The position numbers and the translations under genes were made by a program. From the NCBI GenBank assembly GCA_031421635.1, contig JANOPA010000064.1, forward strand, positions 62,001 to 126,000: a DNA stretch of 64,000 bases, written 5' to 3'. The DNA comes from JAPOKJ01 sp031421635 (GTDB lineage: Bacteria > Pseudomonadota > Gammaproteobacteria > Burkholderiales > Burkholderiaceae_E). The notes under the pieces were generated by a model, which searched no databases, had not been told where the DNA came from, and saw only the letters and a list, made by a program, of their open reading frames with translations. This document shows positions 52,422-61,120 of the stretch, piece by piece; positions within the stretch are counted from its first letter, which is position 1, and each line of letters begins with the position of its first letter.

Positions 52422-53678
52422 ATGAGTCAGTATTACGACGACAAGGAAGTCCGCACCCAAGAACAACGCGAAGGCGAGCTCTTCAATGCCCTTCCCAAGT
52501 TCGTTTCCCACGCCCAGACTAAGTCTATCGCCTGGGGCCGGATGCTCGGCAACGTCCACGCACAAGAGATCAACAGTCGCAAGGCCTTGGCACAATTGCC
52601 CGTGCTGCGCAAGCCCGAACTCAAGGCTATGCAAGAGGCCTTCCCTCCTTTCGGCGGGCTCAACACCGAAGCCCCTGGAGCCGTGCCTCGCCTCTTTATG
52701 TCGCCTGGGCCGATTTTCGAGCCCGAAGCCAATGGCGACGATCCTTGGCGCACCGCCCGTGCACTCTACGCCGCAGGCATTCGCAAAGGGCACATTCTCC
52801 AGAACTGCTTCGCATATCACATGACCCCCGGCGCCTGGATGGTCGACTCCGGGGCGAGAAAACTTGGCTGCTCCATTATCGCCGCCGGCATTGGTCAAAC
52901 CGAACAGCAGATCGATGTGGTGCGGACGCTCAAGCCTGATGCCTACGTCGGCACGCCCTCGTTTCTACGCATCATCATCGAGAAAGCCCTGGAACTTGAA
53001 CTCGATATTAGCCAGCTCAAGCGTGCGCTATGTGCGGCAGAGGCACTGCCCCCCAGCCTAAGAACATGGTTTAAGGAAAATGGCGTGCCGACGGTGTTGC
53101 AGTGGTACGGCACGGCCGAGCTTGGCATGGTGGCCTACGAGTCCGAGGCGGTTGAGGGCATGATTCTCGACGAGGATTGCATTCTCGAAATTGTGCGTCC
53201 CGGCACCGGTGATCCGATACCCGATGGTGAAGTAGGCGAGATCGTCATCACCAATTTCAACCTGACCTATCCCATGATTCGCTTTGGCACCGGCGACCTT
53301 TCCGCTGTGCTGCCTGGCGTGTCACCTTGCGGACGCACCAATGTTCGCATCAGGGGCTGGATGGGGCGTGCAGATCAAACCACCAAGGTGCGCGGCATGT
53401 TTGTGCACCCAGGTCAAATCGCTGAGATCATCAAACGCCATCCTCAAATCAGCAAGGCAAGGCTGGTCGTCACTGGCGAGATGGCCAACGATGCGATGAC
53501 GCTTTATTGCGAAAGTGCCGAAGCCATGACGGGTGGTGCGGATGCCAACACGCTTGCAGAGAGAGTGACCAGTACCATTCGTGATGTCACCAAACTGCGT
53601 GGCGAGGTAAGCTGGTCTGCGCCCGGCAGTTTAGCCAACGATGGCAAAGTCATCGAGGACGCCAGGAAGTACGGCTAA
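52422..53678 (+). CDS. Phenylacetate-CoA ligase-like protein (PaaK family)
   Basis: A 418-aa ANL-family protein related to PaaK. Landmarks are WYGTAELGMVAYES, RFGTGDLSAVLPG and KVRGMFVHPGQIAEI. The usual nucleotide loop SSGTTGKPT is replaced by MSPGPIFEPE, so either this subgroup binds ATP differently or its activity has changed. ATG 52422 with an AAAGGA ribosome-binding site is chosen. It closes the acyl-CoA synthetase/LIV transporter cluster and probably activates the transported acid, likely an aromatic one (inference). Confidence 0.85.
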   Translation: MSQYYDDKEVRTQEQREGELFNALPKFVSHAQTKSIAWGRMLGNVHAQEINSRKALAQLPVLRKPELKAMQEAFPPFGGLNTEAPGAVPRLFMSPGPIFEPEANGDDPWRTARALYAAGIRKGHILQNCFAYHMTPGAWMVDSGARKLGCSIIAAGIGQTEQQIDVVRTLKPDAYVGTPSFLRIIIEKALELELDISQLKRALCAAEALPPSLRTWFKENGVPTVLQWYGTAELGMVAYESEAVEGMILDEDCILEIVRPGTGDPIPDGEVGEIVITNFNLTYPMIRFGTGDLSAVLPGVSPCGRTNVRIRGWMGRADQTTKVRGMFVHPGQIAEIIKRHPQISKARLVVTGEMANDAMTLYCESAEAMTGGADANTLAERVTSTIRDVTKLRGEVSWSAPGSLANDGKVIEDARKYG

Positions 53679-53729
53679 GAAGCTGGCCAGTAGAAGGACG
53701 TGCGCTACGACTGGCGCGCCTTTTGCCTC

Positions 53730-54662
53730 CTAGACTCTTTTTATGAGCTCGGTCAATTGCGCCGCACTTCTTTCTGGATCACTTGCACCCGTAATAGCTC
53801 GCACCACCGCGATGGATCCTACTCCGCAACGCATCACCATCGGAACGCGATCTAAATCAATTCCGCCAATAGCCACCAGGGATTGGCCAGCCAGCAGTTT
53901 GGCGTAGGCCCCAAGGCGGCCTGTGCCCTGCGGCGCTGTTTGCATGCGCTTCAGAGTGGTTGGGAACACCGCTCCAAGCGCCAGGTAGCTAGGACTATGG
54001 GCCTCGGCCCGCAACATCTCAACATAACCGTGGGTGCTCAAACCCAAACGCAAACCTGAAGCCCGAAGGGTTGCGATGGGAGCGATCTCCATATCCTCTT
54101 GTCCGAGATGCACGCCGTAGGCGCCCTCGGCAATTGCCACTTGCCAATGGTCGTTGATGAATAATAAAGCCTGAGTGCCCTGCACTGCCTTGACGGCCGC
54201 ACGCACCTCGCGCGTCACTGCGGCAGGATCGTCAGACTTAAACCTTAATTGAAGGGTGGGCACACCCGCTTGCGCCATGCGCGCCACCCACTGGGCATCG
54301 GGCAGCACGGCGTACAGCCCGAGAGAATTTGGGCAGCTCGGGAAAGCATTGCTTCGCGGCCAGGGCGCGATACCAAAGTCTTGCGGATGATCGGGCCAAG
54401 CGCCTGTTGAGAAGTGGCCGGTTCGCAGCGCCTGAGCCTGCCAAGCACGACTCAAACACTGAGCATCATGCTCAACGAAGCCCAGCATGCGAGCAGCTTG
54501 CACAATGCCTGCCCCTTGAGGTGGTAGGCCTTGGTCCTGTGATTGGACGGCGTCCGCATACGGCTTCGCATTTCCAGCCAACATCAATGCGTGGGTTCGA
54601 GCGATGTCCTCGGCGACTTCTTGCGAGCTGCTTAAGTTTTTCATTTGATGCGAGTCTTTCAT
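53730..54662 (-). CDS. thiE: Thiamine-phosphate synthase with N-terminal extension
   Basis: A 310-aa protein whose C-terminal part (about residues 105-310) is ThiE, joining HMP-PP and thiazole phosphate to thiamine phosphate. Landmarks are SLGLYAVLPD, LQLRFKS, LLFINDHWQVAIAEGAYGVHLGQEDM and LVAIGGIDLDRV. The first ~100 residues have no domain I recognise; they end in HFSTGAWPDHPQDFGIAPWP. E. coli-type ThiE is about 210 aa. ATG 54662 overlaps the thiG stop as ATGA. Last gene of thiO-thiS-thiG-thiE. Confidence 0.9.
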   Translation of the reverse strand: MKDSHQMKNLSSSQEVAEDIARTHALMLAGNAKPYADAVQSQDQGLPPQGAGIVQAARMLGFVEHDAQCLSRAWQAQALRTGHFSTGAWPDHPQDFGIAPWPRSNAFPSCPNSLGLYAVLPDAQWVARMAQAGVPTLQLRFKSDDPAAVTREVRAAVKAVQGTQALLFINDHWQVAIAEGAYGVHLGQEDMEIAPIATLRASGLRLGLSTHGYVEMLRAEAHSPSYLALGAVFPTTLKRMQTAPQGTGRLGAYAKLLAGQSLVAIGGIDLDRVPMVMRCGVGSIAVVRAITGASDPERSAAQLTELIKRV

Positions 54663-55477
54663 GACTGATGCCAAAACGGGGTGCCCATCACCGGTGTACT
54701 CGGTTGAGCGCTTTCCTGGGCCTGCATGGCACCCGCGCGAAACGCGGCATGACCAGCTCTGACGGCGTCGGCAAAGGCACCCGCCATCGCGACCGGATCT
54801 TGGGCCAGAGCAACAGCCGTATTGAGCAAGACCGCGTCAAAGCCCCACTCCATCACCTGGCAGGCATGCGAGGGCAGTCCGAGACCCGCATCGACGATGA
54901 GAGGAACCTCTAAGCGCTCGCGCAGCATGCGCAGCGCATAGGGATTGATTGGGCCTTTACCTGTGCCAATCGGCGCCGCCCAAGGCATCACCGCCTGGCA
55001 CCCCACATCGACTAAGCGCCGGCACAATACAAGATCGTCAGTCGCATAGGGCAAGACCTTGAACCCAGCCTTGATGAGCAGAGCCGCAGCCTCGGGCAAA
55101 TTAAGAATATCGGGCTGCAAACTGTAATCGTCACCGATCAGCTCGAGCTTGATCCAGTCGGTTTCAAACACTTCGCGCGCCATTTCCGCTGTGGTGATCA
55201 CTTCTTGAATACTGTGACAGCCTGCCGTATTAGGCAATACCGGCACCTTGGATTCTTTGAGCAGTTTCCAAAAACTCTGCGAGGCATCGCCCTGCCCCGA
55301 CTGGCGACGCAAAGAGGCCGTCAGCATAGCCGGTTGAGAACCTTCAATGGCTTTGAGTAACACGGCAGGTGAGGGATAGCGCGAGGTGCCCAGCAACAAC
55401 CGTGAAGTAAAGTGCTGCCCATATAAGGTCATGCCGTCAGGGGTTATGCTGTCCGACGAGAAAGAGTGTTGAGTCAT
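54659..55477 (-). CDS. thiG: Thiazole synthase
   Basis: A 272-aa TIM-barrel enzyme that builds the thiazole phosphate from DXP, ThiS-thiocarboxylate and the glycine imine. The Schiff-base Lys lies in TDWIKLELIGD, and the C-terminal phosphate-binding region reads PLIVDAGLGLPSHACQVMEWGFDAVLLNTAVA (landmark VDAGLGLPS). It follows thiS by 6 bp and is coupled to thiE. Confidence 0.95.
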   Translation of the reverse strand: MTQHSFSSDSITPDGMTLYGQHFTSRLLLGTSRYPSPAVLLKAIEGSQPAMLTASLRRQSGQGDASQSFWKLLKESKVPVLPNTAGCHSIQEVITTAEMAREVFETDWIKLELIGDDYSLQPDILNLPEAAALLIKAGFKVLPYATDDLVLCRRLVDVGCQAVMPWAAPIGTGKGPINPYALRMLRERLEVPLIVDAGLGLPSHACQVMEWGFDAVLLNTAVALAQDPVAMAGAFADAVRAGHAAFRAGAMQAQESAQPSTPVMGTPFWHQS

Positions 55478-55483
55478 ACGCGG

Positions 55484-55699
55484 TCAGCCTCCAGTGATTG
55501 GCGCGATCAGCTCGATCTGATCATTTGCTTGAAGTTTGCACTGGTCGTAGGTGCCGCGCGGTACAAAGCGCAGATTTACGGCTGCGGCAAAGGGTGGTTT
55601 GACCCCTGCAAGAGCGACCGCATCGGCCAGGGTCGCATCGCGCGGCACGGTGTATGGCAGCTTATTGATCAGCACGGTCAGGGTTAAGGATTCAGACAT
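55484..55699 (-). CDS. thiS: Sulfur carrier protein ThiS
   Basis: A 71-aa ubiquitin-like carrier ending in the required Gly-Gly (IELIAPITGG), where ThiF-type adenylation and thiocarboxylate formation occur. ATG 55699 overlaps the thiO stop by 8 bp (ATGTCTGA), which fixes the start over a slightly longer frame. No thiF is present in the window. Confidence 0.93.
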   Translation of the reverse strand: MSESLTLTVLINKLPYTVPRDATLADAVALAGVKPPFAAAVNLRFVPRGTYDQCKLQANDQIELIAPITGG

Positions 55700-56861
55700 G
55701 TTCAAATTTCAACTCCAATTCGCTCGCCAGTGTTTTGGTTTGGTGCTGTACCCACTCCAACACGACATCCAGCATGGCAGGAGCGATGAGAAAGCCGTGG
55801 CGATACAGTCCATTGATTTGCAAGCACCGCTCACTCAGGCAACGTATAGCTGGTAAATTATCAGTCAAGGTAGGTCGCGCTTGAGTAGCAATCTCCAGAA
55901 TGCGCGCTTCTGCAAAACCACTATGAACCGTGTAGGCGGCACTCAATAGTTCGAGCGTTGAGCGTACACTGGCGGGAGATAAATCATCGCTCTCAATCTC
56001 GGTCGCGCCGACCACAAACACATGGTTCTCCTTGGGTGCGATGTAGAGCGGGTAGCGGGGGTGAATCAATCTTGTAGGCCTTTGCAGAGTAACCTCCGGC
56101 GCATAGAGCCGAATCACCTCGCCGCGAACCCCTCGCAAGGCAGGCCACTGACCGCGAGCACCCAGGCCGCGACAATCAAAAACCCACGCAAAACCAGCAG
56201 TGGCCGTGCTGTTAGTAGAGTCCGCGCTGTTTGTCGAATCCGTGTTGTCAGGAGTGGATGAGATGATTTTCTTTGGCGGATGACGGTTTGATGTGTTGAA
56301 GTCCTCGGGCGAACGTGGGCTAAACCAGTGCATCTTCACGCCCTGCTGGACCAAACTCTTTAAGAGGGATGATAGCAACTGACGGTTATCGATTTGACCT
56401 TCACCGGGTAGATAGAGCGCTTGCGCAAAGCGTCCTTTGAGGGCGGGTTCAAGATCGGCCAGCGACGATTCGGCGAGGTGTGCAGGCACTGGTAAGTTCG
56501 GTAGCTTTAATTGGGTTTGCTTGAGGCATTGCTCAAAGCGGCGCGCCTCAGCAGCATCCTGACGATGCCACACAATCAGCGTACCGTTTTGCTGGAAAAA
56601 TACCGGCTCGACAAGGCCCGCAATCAGTTGCGGCCAACGCGCCAGCGAATGCTGCCCCATACGAACCACCGACAACTCCGTGATCGCCGACTCAGCGAGG
56701 GGCGCAAGCATGGCGGCGGCGACTCTGGCTGCCGCACCTTGCGCGTCCGGTCCCTGTGCTTCAAATACCTCGACCTCATGCCCAAGTTCAGCCAGACGAT
56801 GGGCTAATAGCCGACCCATTAAGCCAGCACCTAACACCGCACTTTTGCTTTTTGAGCTCAT
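55692..56861 (-). CDS. thiO: Glycine oxidase ThiO
   Basis: A 389-aa FAD-dependent amine oxidase supplying the glycine imine for thiazole formation. The N-terminus AVLGAGLMGRLLAHRLAELGHEVEVFE is the FAD-binding fold (landmark GAGLMGRLLA). The C-terminus has NGLYRHGFLIAPAM. An unusual low-complexity insert rich in Asn, Ser, Thr and Asp lies near residues 200-222 (STNSADSTNST), in DNA a short imperfect repeat. It starts divergently from thiD, about 30 bp apart, and no riboswitch precedes it. Confidence 0.9.
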   Translation of the reverse strand: MSSKSKSAVLGAGLMGRLLAHRLAELGHEVEVFEAQGPDAQGAAARVAAAMLAPLAESAITELSVVRMGQHSLARWPQLIAGLVEPVFFQQNGTLIVWHRQDAAEARRFEQCLKQTQLKLPNLPVPAHLAESSLADLEPALKGRFAQALYLPGEGQIDNRQLLSSLLKSLVQQGVKMHWFSPRSPEDFNTSNRHPPKKIISSTPDNTDSTNSADSTNSTATAGFAWVFDCRGLGARGQWPALRGVRGEVIRLYAPEVTLQRPTRLIHPRYPLYIAPKENHVFVVGATEIESDDLSPASVRSTLELLSAAYTVHSGFAEARILEIATQARPTLTDNLPAIRCLSERCLQINGLYRHGFLIAPAMLDVVLEWVQHQTKTLASELELKFEHV

Positions 56862-56890
56862 CGCGCAAGTGCCCTGCGGATATGTGGATA

Positions 56891-57781
56891 ATGCCCGGCA
56901 TGGAAAAAACTCTTGGCTATGCGCGCGTCCTGACCATTGCCGGCTCTGACAGCGGTGGTGGCGCCGGCATTCAGGCCGATCTCAAAACCTTCGCGGCCTT
57001 GGGTTGTTATGGCATGAGCGCGATCACTGCACTGACGGCGCAAAATACCGTGGGTGTGCGCGCCATTCATGCCGTGCCACCCGAGTTTCTCAAGGCTCAA
57101 ATTCAGGCCGTGGTGGAAGACATCGGTGTCGATGCCGTCAAAATTGGCATGCTGCACGCACCGGGCATCGTCGAAGTCGTGGCCTGGGCTATCGATCACT
57201 ACCGACTGCCGAATGTCGTGCTGGATCCCGTCATGGTCGCCACCAGTGGTGATGCGCTGATCGCTCAGGAAACCGTCGAGGTCTTGGTGCGCGAATTGTT
57301 TCCTCGTGCCACTGTCATCACGCCGAACCTGGACGAAGCGGCTCTGCTGCTGGGGAGAAGCCTGACGGCCGTTGAAGAGCTTGATCAAGCCGCGTACGAT
57401 CTGTTGGACATGGGTGCACGCGCCGTGCTGCTCAAGGGTGGACATCTGGCCGGAAAAGAAGTCGTCGATGTGCTGGTGCAGATTGCACAGCGGCAACCAG
57501 GGGCAGCGGCTCCTTTGAGACCAACACATTTGTCTTCGGCCCGCATTGCGAGCCGTAATGTTCACGGCACAGGTTGCACCCTGTCTTCGGCGATTGCCGC
57601 TTACCTGGCCTTGGGGCATCCACTCCAGGAAGCGGTTTCTCTCGCACGTACTTTTATTCTGAGTGCGATCAGTCACGGCGCCAAGATCACCACCGGCCAC
57701 GGGCATGGCCCCTTGAATCATGGCTTCGCTCCCGTGCCGCTTCATTTCATCACCAAACCGCCATCCACAACCAGCACCTGA
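56891..57781 (+). CDS. thiD: Hydroxymethylpyrimidine/phosphomethylpyrimidine kinase
   Basis: A 296-aa ribokinase-fold enzyme phosphorylating HMP to HMP-P and HMP-PP. Landmarks are VLTIAGSDSGGGAGIQADLK, NVVLDPVMVATSGD, AVLLKGGHL and the catalytic HGTGCTLSSAIAA. ATG 56891 is one of three close ATGs (56882, 56891, 56900). The usual end near GHGHGPLNH is extended by about 17 residues, and its 3' end overlaps the convergent SDR gene by 40 bp. It would be the acceptor of HMP made by the neighbouring riboswitch operon (inference). Confidence 0.93.
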   Translation: MPGMEKTLGYARVLTIAGSDSGGGAGIQADLKTFAALGCYGMSAITALTAQNTVGVRAIHAVPPEFLKAQIQAVVEDIGVDAVKIGMLHAPGIVEVVAWAIDHYRLPNVVLDPVMVATSGDALIAQETVEVLVRELFPRATVITPNLDEAALLLGRSLTAVEELDQAAYDLLDMGARAVLLKGGHLAGKEVVDVLVQIAQRQPGAAAPLRPTHLSSARIASRNVHGTGCTLSSAIAAYLALGHPLQEAVSLARTFILSAISHGAKITTGHGHGPLNHGFAPVPLHFITKPPSTTST

Positions 57782-58542
57782 CCGGTCATAAAGCGGCTCC
57801 ACGGCGAGGCGAGGAACAATACCGGGCCCGCGATATCGTCTGGATGAGCAATCCGTCCCAGGGGGGTTTGCGAAATAATCGCGTCCTTGACTGCCTCCTT
57901 AGTTTGACGGCTGGAATCGGTTGGAGACACCAGGCCTGGGGCGACACAATTCACTCGAATACCGAGTGGCCCTAGATCCGCTGCGAGGTTGCGACTAAAG
58001 CCGACCAAGGCGGATTTTGCGGTCGCATAATCGTTGTAGGCGACCACTGGATTCTCTACCAAATCGCTCACGATATTCACGATACTCCCTTGACCGCGCT
58101 GCTTCAAGTGGGGCAGCAGGGCCTGACAGGTGTTATAGGCGGCGCGCACCGAGCCCTCAAACTGCTCTTGATAAGCCTCCCAAGGAGTCTCCCAAAAGCG
58201 AGTACGCTGCTCTGGGTCAAACACATAGGGACTAAAGGCGTTATTGACCAAGACGTCAATATGACCAAGCTCACTCAAAGCCTCTGCCACCATGGCATGG
58301 ACCGCTTCAAGCGAACGCACGTCTGCTTGTATGGCCCAGGCCTGGCCCCCAAGGGCTTCACACTGTGCAACCACCTGAGTTGCCGCCGCATGATTTCGAA
58401 GATAGTTGACCACGACCATCGCGCCTTCAGCCGCAAACGCTCTGGCGATCGCCGCGCCAATGCCTCGACTCGCGCCGGTCACCACGACCACCTTGCCGTC
58501 AAATTTCCCGGACGGCGTGTTCTCGCTATGCGCGCTCTTCAT
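57742..58542 (-). CDS. Short-chain dehydrogenase/reductase of the TPP-riboswitch operon
   Basis: A 266-aa NAD(P)-dependent SDR. The cofactor motif TGASRGIG is at residues 22-29 and the catalytic residues are Ser158, Tyr171 and Lys175 (YATAK). It resembles 3-oxoacyl-ACP reductases (FabG-like), a broad group that includes alcohol/aldehyde reductases. It is the last gene of the operon that starts at the TPP riboswitch, 28 bp after the binding-protein gene. A role in reducing the aldehyde formed by the LuxC-like enzyme is inferred. Confidence 0.85.
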   Translation of the reverse strand: MKSAHSENTPSGKFDGKVVVVTGASRGIGAAIARAFAAEGAMVVVNYLRNHAAATQVVAQCEALGGQAWAIQADVRSLEAVHAMVAEALSELGHIDVLVNNAFSPYVFDPEQRTRFWETPWEAYQEQFEGSVRAAYNTCQALLPHLKQRGQGSIVNIVSDLVENPVVAYNDYATAKSALVGFSRNLAADLGPLGIRVNCVAPGLVSPTDSSRQTKEAVKDAIISQTPLGRIAHPDDIAGPVLFLASPWSRFMTGQVLVVDGGLVMK

Positions 58543-58570
58543 GGCAGTGTCGCTAGATTGATTACTGCTC

Positions 58571-59581
58571 TCATCGTTTGCCCGGCAGCAAGTCCTGGCC
58601 TAGTAGATCAGAGATCTTGATATCACGTTGAAGTACACCAATCGCCTTGTAGGTCAGAGCGGCCTTTTGCAAGGCCTCTACGTCAAGCGCGCCTAGCCCA
58701 GATTTTTGGGTGAGACTGGAGACACTTGATCGATTACGCAGCTTGATGATCTCAATATTGACGTCGGGGTTTTGCCCGTCAATGGCATACTTAATTGCCA
58801 GCGTTGCAGCCTCGCCGGGTGCTCGAATCATCCAGGCGGCGCTGTCTTGATAAGCCTGCAAGAAGCGTTTGAGAACTTCCTTTTTCTTCTGGTAGGTGTC
58901 CTCGCGAACCACAAAAAAGTCACTCGAGATATTCAAGTGGTTTTTAACCTCCATGACATTGACTTCGCCCAGCCCTCTTTGGCGGCCCACCAACAAACCC
59001 GTATCGGTTGCTGCGGTGGCATCGACCTGCCCCTGCATCAACGGTGCGAAATTGAGCAGTCCAGTGACGACCACCGTCACATCGCTCTCAGTGAGGCCAG
59101 CCTGATGTAGCAGTACCTGCAGATTTTGCCGGGTGCCGCTCGCCAGACTGTAAACACCAATGCGCTTGCCTTTTAGATCGGCTGGCTTAGTAATGTTTTT
59201 TGATTTGAGCGAGACCACATTAAAGACATTTTGCGGGTAGATGTCATAGATCACTCTGAGCTTTTCTCCCTTATCGAGCGCCGCAAAGAGCGAGCCCGGG
59301 TCGGTAAAGGCTACGTCGGCTTGTCCGCTCAGCAAATTACGCAAGGCATCACCGCCGCCCGCTCCGGGCACATAGGCCAAGTCAATGCCTTTCGCTTTGA
59401 AGAAACCCTTTTGCTCCTCCACCAATAGGTTGGTGATTTCGGTGATCGGCTTGCTCCATCCTGCGACGGTCACTTTATCGACCGTGGGAACCGTTTGAGC
59501 TTGTCCAAGTGCGGGCGCTTGTATTGTCAATAAGCCTAGAAAAACAGGCGCAATAAGACTTCTAAGTAACGTGTTCAACAT
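58571..59581 (-). CDS. NMT1/THI5-like ABC transporter substrate-binding protein
   Basis: A 336-aa periplasmic protein with a signal peptide (LLRSLIAPVFLGLLTIQAPALG) and the NMT1/THI5-like (SsuA/ThiY) fold. Landmarks are VTVAGWSKPITEI, FFKAKGIDLAYVPGAGGGDAL, LLSGQADVAFTDPGSLF and DLKGKRIGVYSLASGT. Relatives bind pyrimidine thiamine precursors (ThiY, N-formyl-aminopyrimidine), nitrate or sulfonates. Control by a TPP riboswitch favours a thiamine-related ligand. An AAGG ribosome-binding site precedes ATG 59581; the gap to the permease gene is 16 bp. Confidence 0.88.
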   Translation of the reverse strand: MLNTLLRSLIAPVFLGLLTIQAPALGQAQTVPTVDKVTVAGWSKPITEITNLLVEEQKGFFKAKGIDLAYVPGAGGGDALRNLLSGQADVAFTDPGSLFAALDKGEKLRVIYDIYPQNVFNVVSLKSKNITKPADLKGKRIGVYSLASGTRQNLQVLLHQAGLTESDVTVVVTGLLNFAPLMQGQVDATAATDTGLLVGRQRGLGEVNVMEVKNHLNISSDFFVVREDTYQKKKEVLKRFLQAYQDSAAWMIRAPGEAATLAIKYAIDGQNPDVNIEIIKLRNRSSVSSLTQKSGLGALDVEALQKAALTYKAIGVLQRDIKISDLLGQDLLPGKR

Positions 59582-59597
59582 CCAATAACCTTTTCAA

Positions 59598-60350
59598 TTA
59601 CGCAAAAAACTGCGCGCGCAAAATGCGCTGTTCCAACCATTGCGCCGCCTTGTAGGAGGCCAAACCCAAAACCGTAATCACCACAAGAACGGCAAACATC
59701 AGAGAAGTGTCCATCGAGCCTTGAGCACCAATAATCAAAGCGCCCAGGCCGCGGCTCGCCCCAATAAATTCGGCCACCACGGCACCTACCCAGGCAAGCA
59801 CCACAGCCACTCGGAAACCAGCCATGATGCTCGGCAAACCTGAAGGTATTTTTAAGCGTAGGAGGGTCTGCCAAGAACTGGCTCGCAACATGCGAAACAA
59901 TTCGAGGCGTTGAGGATCGACTTGCTGCATAGACGTCACTGTATTTTCCAGCAAGGGAAAGAAACAAATCAGCGCCGTCATGATCACCGTAGGTAAGGTG
60001 CCAAAGCCAAACCACACGATAAACAAGGGAGCCAAGGCCAGCTTCGGAATGACCTGACTCATCACTACAAAAGGCATAAAAATTCGACGCAGGCGCGGCG
60101 ACTCGCCAAGCGCAACGCCACCCATGAAACCCAAACAAGCGCCGAGCAGAAGGCCTAACAAGGCCTCAACTGTCGTCAGCACAATGTGCGGCCAGAGGAA
60201 CCCGCTAACAAGGCCCTTCCAAAGCGAGACCGCAATAACTGACGGCGCAGGCAACACCAGAGGCGAGGGGTGGAAACGTGCAACGACCACTTCCCAGGCA
60301 AGTAGGCACAGGAGGCCGAGTAGGCATGAGGCTAAATAGTCGCGGCGCAT
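59598..60350 (-). CDS. ABC transporter permease (ThiX/SsuC-like)
   Basis: A 250-aa inner-membrane permease with about six helices. The cytoplasmic coupling loop is in EFIGASRGLGALIIGAQ, and LVLPAPSVIAVSLW at the N-terminus is typical of SsuC/ThiX proteins. ATG 60350 overlaps the ATPase stop as TGATG; a TTG at 60353 is an alternative. It pairs with the ATPase and NMT1/THI5-like binding protein. Confidence 0.9.
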   Translation of the reverse strand: MRRDYLASCLLGLLCLLAWEVVVARFHPSPLVLPAPSVIAVSLWKGLVSGFLWPHIVLTTVEALLGLLLGACLGFMGGVALGESPRLRRIFMPFVVMSQVIPKLALAPLFIVWFGFGTLPTVIMTALICFFPLLENTVTSMQQVDPQRLELFRMLRASSWQTLLRLKIPSGLPSIMAGFRVAVVLAWVGAVVAEFIGASRGLGALIIGAQGSMDTSLMFAVLVVITVLGLASYKAAQWLEQRILRAQFFA

Positions 60351-61120
60351 CAAGCAGCCTCCACTTTTCGCTCTTCCATAGCTTCGCGCAACTCAGCGCA
60401 TTGCGCATTAAAGATCGGGCTGTATCGAATCCCGGCTGGCCTAGGAAAAGAAAGCGTGCTTTGGAGCTCAAGAGCAATGCACCCTGCACGCATGACACTC
60501 ACTGTATCAGCCAAGTAAACGGCCTCGCTGATGTCGTGGGTCACAAAGAAAACGGCCGTGCCCTGCTGGCGACACAGACTCAGAAAGTCGATCTGCAATT
60601 CCTCACGAGTAATCGCGTCGAGCGCAGAAAAGGGTTCATCCATAAACAAGATGCGAGGCGCTGTGATCAGGGCACGAGCAATGGCCACCCTGCTCTGCTG
60701 CCCGCCCGAGAGATGTTGCGGCGGGCGCCGCTCAAAGCCCGCAAGTCCTACTTGCCCAAGCAATTGCTCGGCGCGCGCGCGATCCGCCGCCGTGAGCGCA
60801 CGGTGCAACGAAATTGGCAGCAAGACATTGTGTATGACATCGATCCAGGTCAGTAACGTGGGCGACTGAAACACGTAGCCCATATCCAATAGCGGCCCGA
60901 CAACCGCCTGACCTTGAAAAGCAACGCTTCCCAAGCGCGGCATGAGAAGCCCCGCCGCGAGTTTCAGAAGCGTGCTTTTGCCACAGCCACTTCGTCCAAT
61001 TAAACAGCGAATCCTAGCGGGCGCAATCTGCATGCTGACATTATTGACGACCGCCGCCTGATCTTCGTAACCGTAAGTCACCGCCTGCATGCCCAGAAAC
61101 GGATTCATCTCAGGACTCAT
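60350..61120 (-). CDS. ABC transporter ATP-binding protein (ThiZ/SsuB-like)
   Basis: A 256-aa ATPase with Walker A GRSGCGKSTLLK, signature LSGGQQSRVAIARAL and Walker B ILFMDEPFSALD, plus VTHDISEAVYL. It belongs to the nitrate/sulfonate/taurine/ThiZ group. ATG 61120 overlaps the end of the LuxC-like gene by 11 bp; ATG 61108 is an alternative. Its coupling to LuxC- and LuxE-like genes is unusual for this transporter type. Confidence 0.9.
   Translation of the reverse strand: MSPEMNPFLGMQAVTYGYEDQAAVVNNVSMQIAPARIRCLIGRSGCGKSTLLKLAAGLLMPRLGSVAFQGQAVVGPLLDMGYVFQSPTLLTWIDVIHNVLLPISLHRALTAADRARAEQLLGQVGLAGFERRPPQHLSGGQQSRVAIARALITAPRILFMDEPFSALDAITREELQIDFLSLCRQQGTAVFFVTHDISEAVYLADTVSVMRAGCIALELQSTLSFPRPAGIRYSPIFNAQCAELREAMEERKVEAA

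Noticed and set aside
53686..53715. Bidirectional terminator between the PaaK-like gene and thiE
   Set aside because: The arms GCCAGT/ACTGGC are 6 bp with an 18-nt loop and the following T-run is interrupted; not convincing.
56756..56890. ThiD start at 56756 with a 45-residue extension
   Set aside because: The extension is antisense to the thiO start and lacks homology; the conserved ThiD sequence starts at the ATG cluster 56882-56900.
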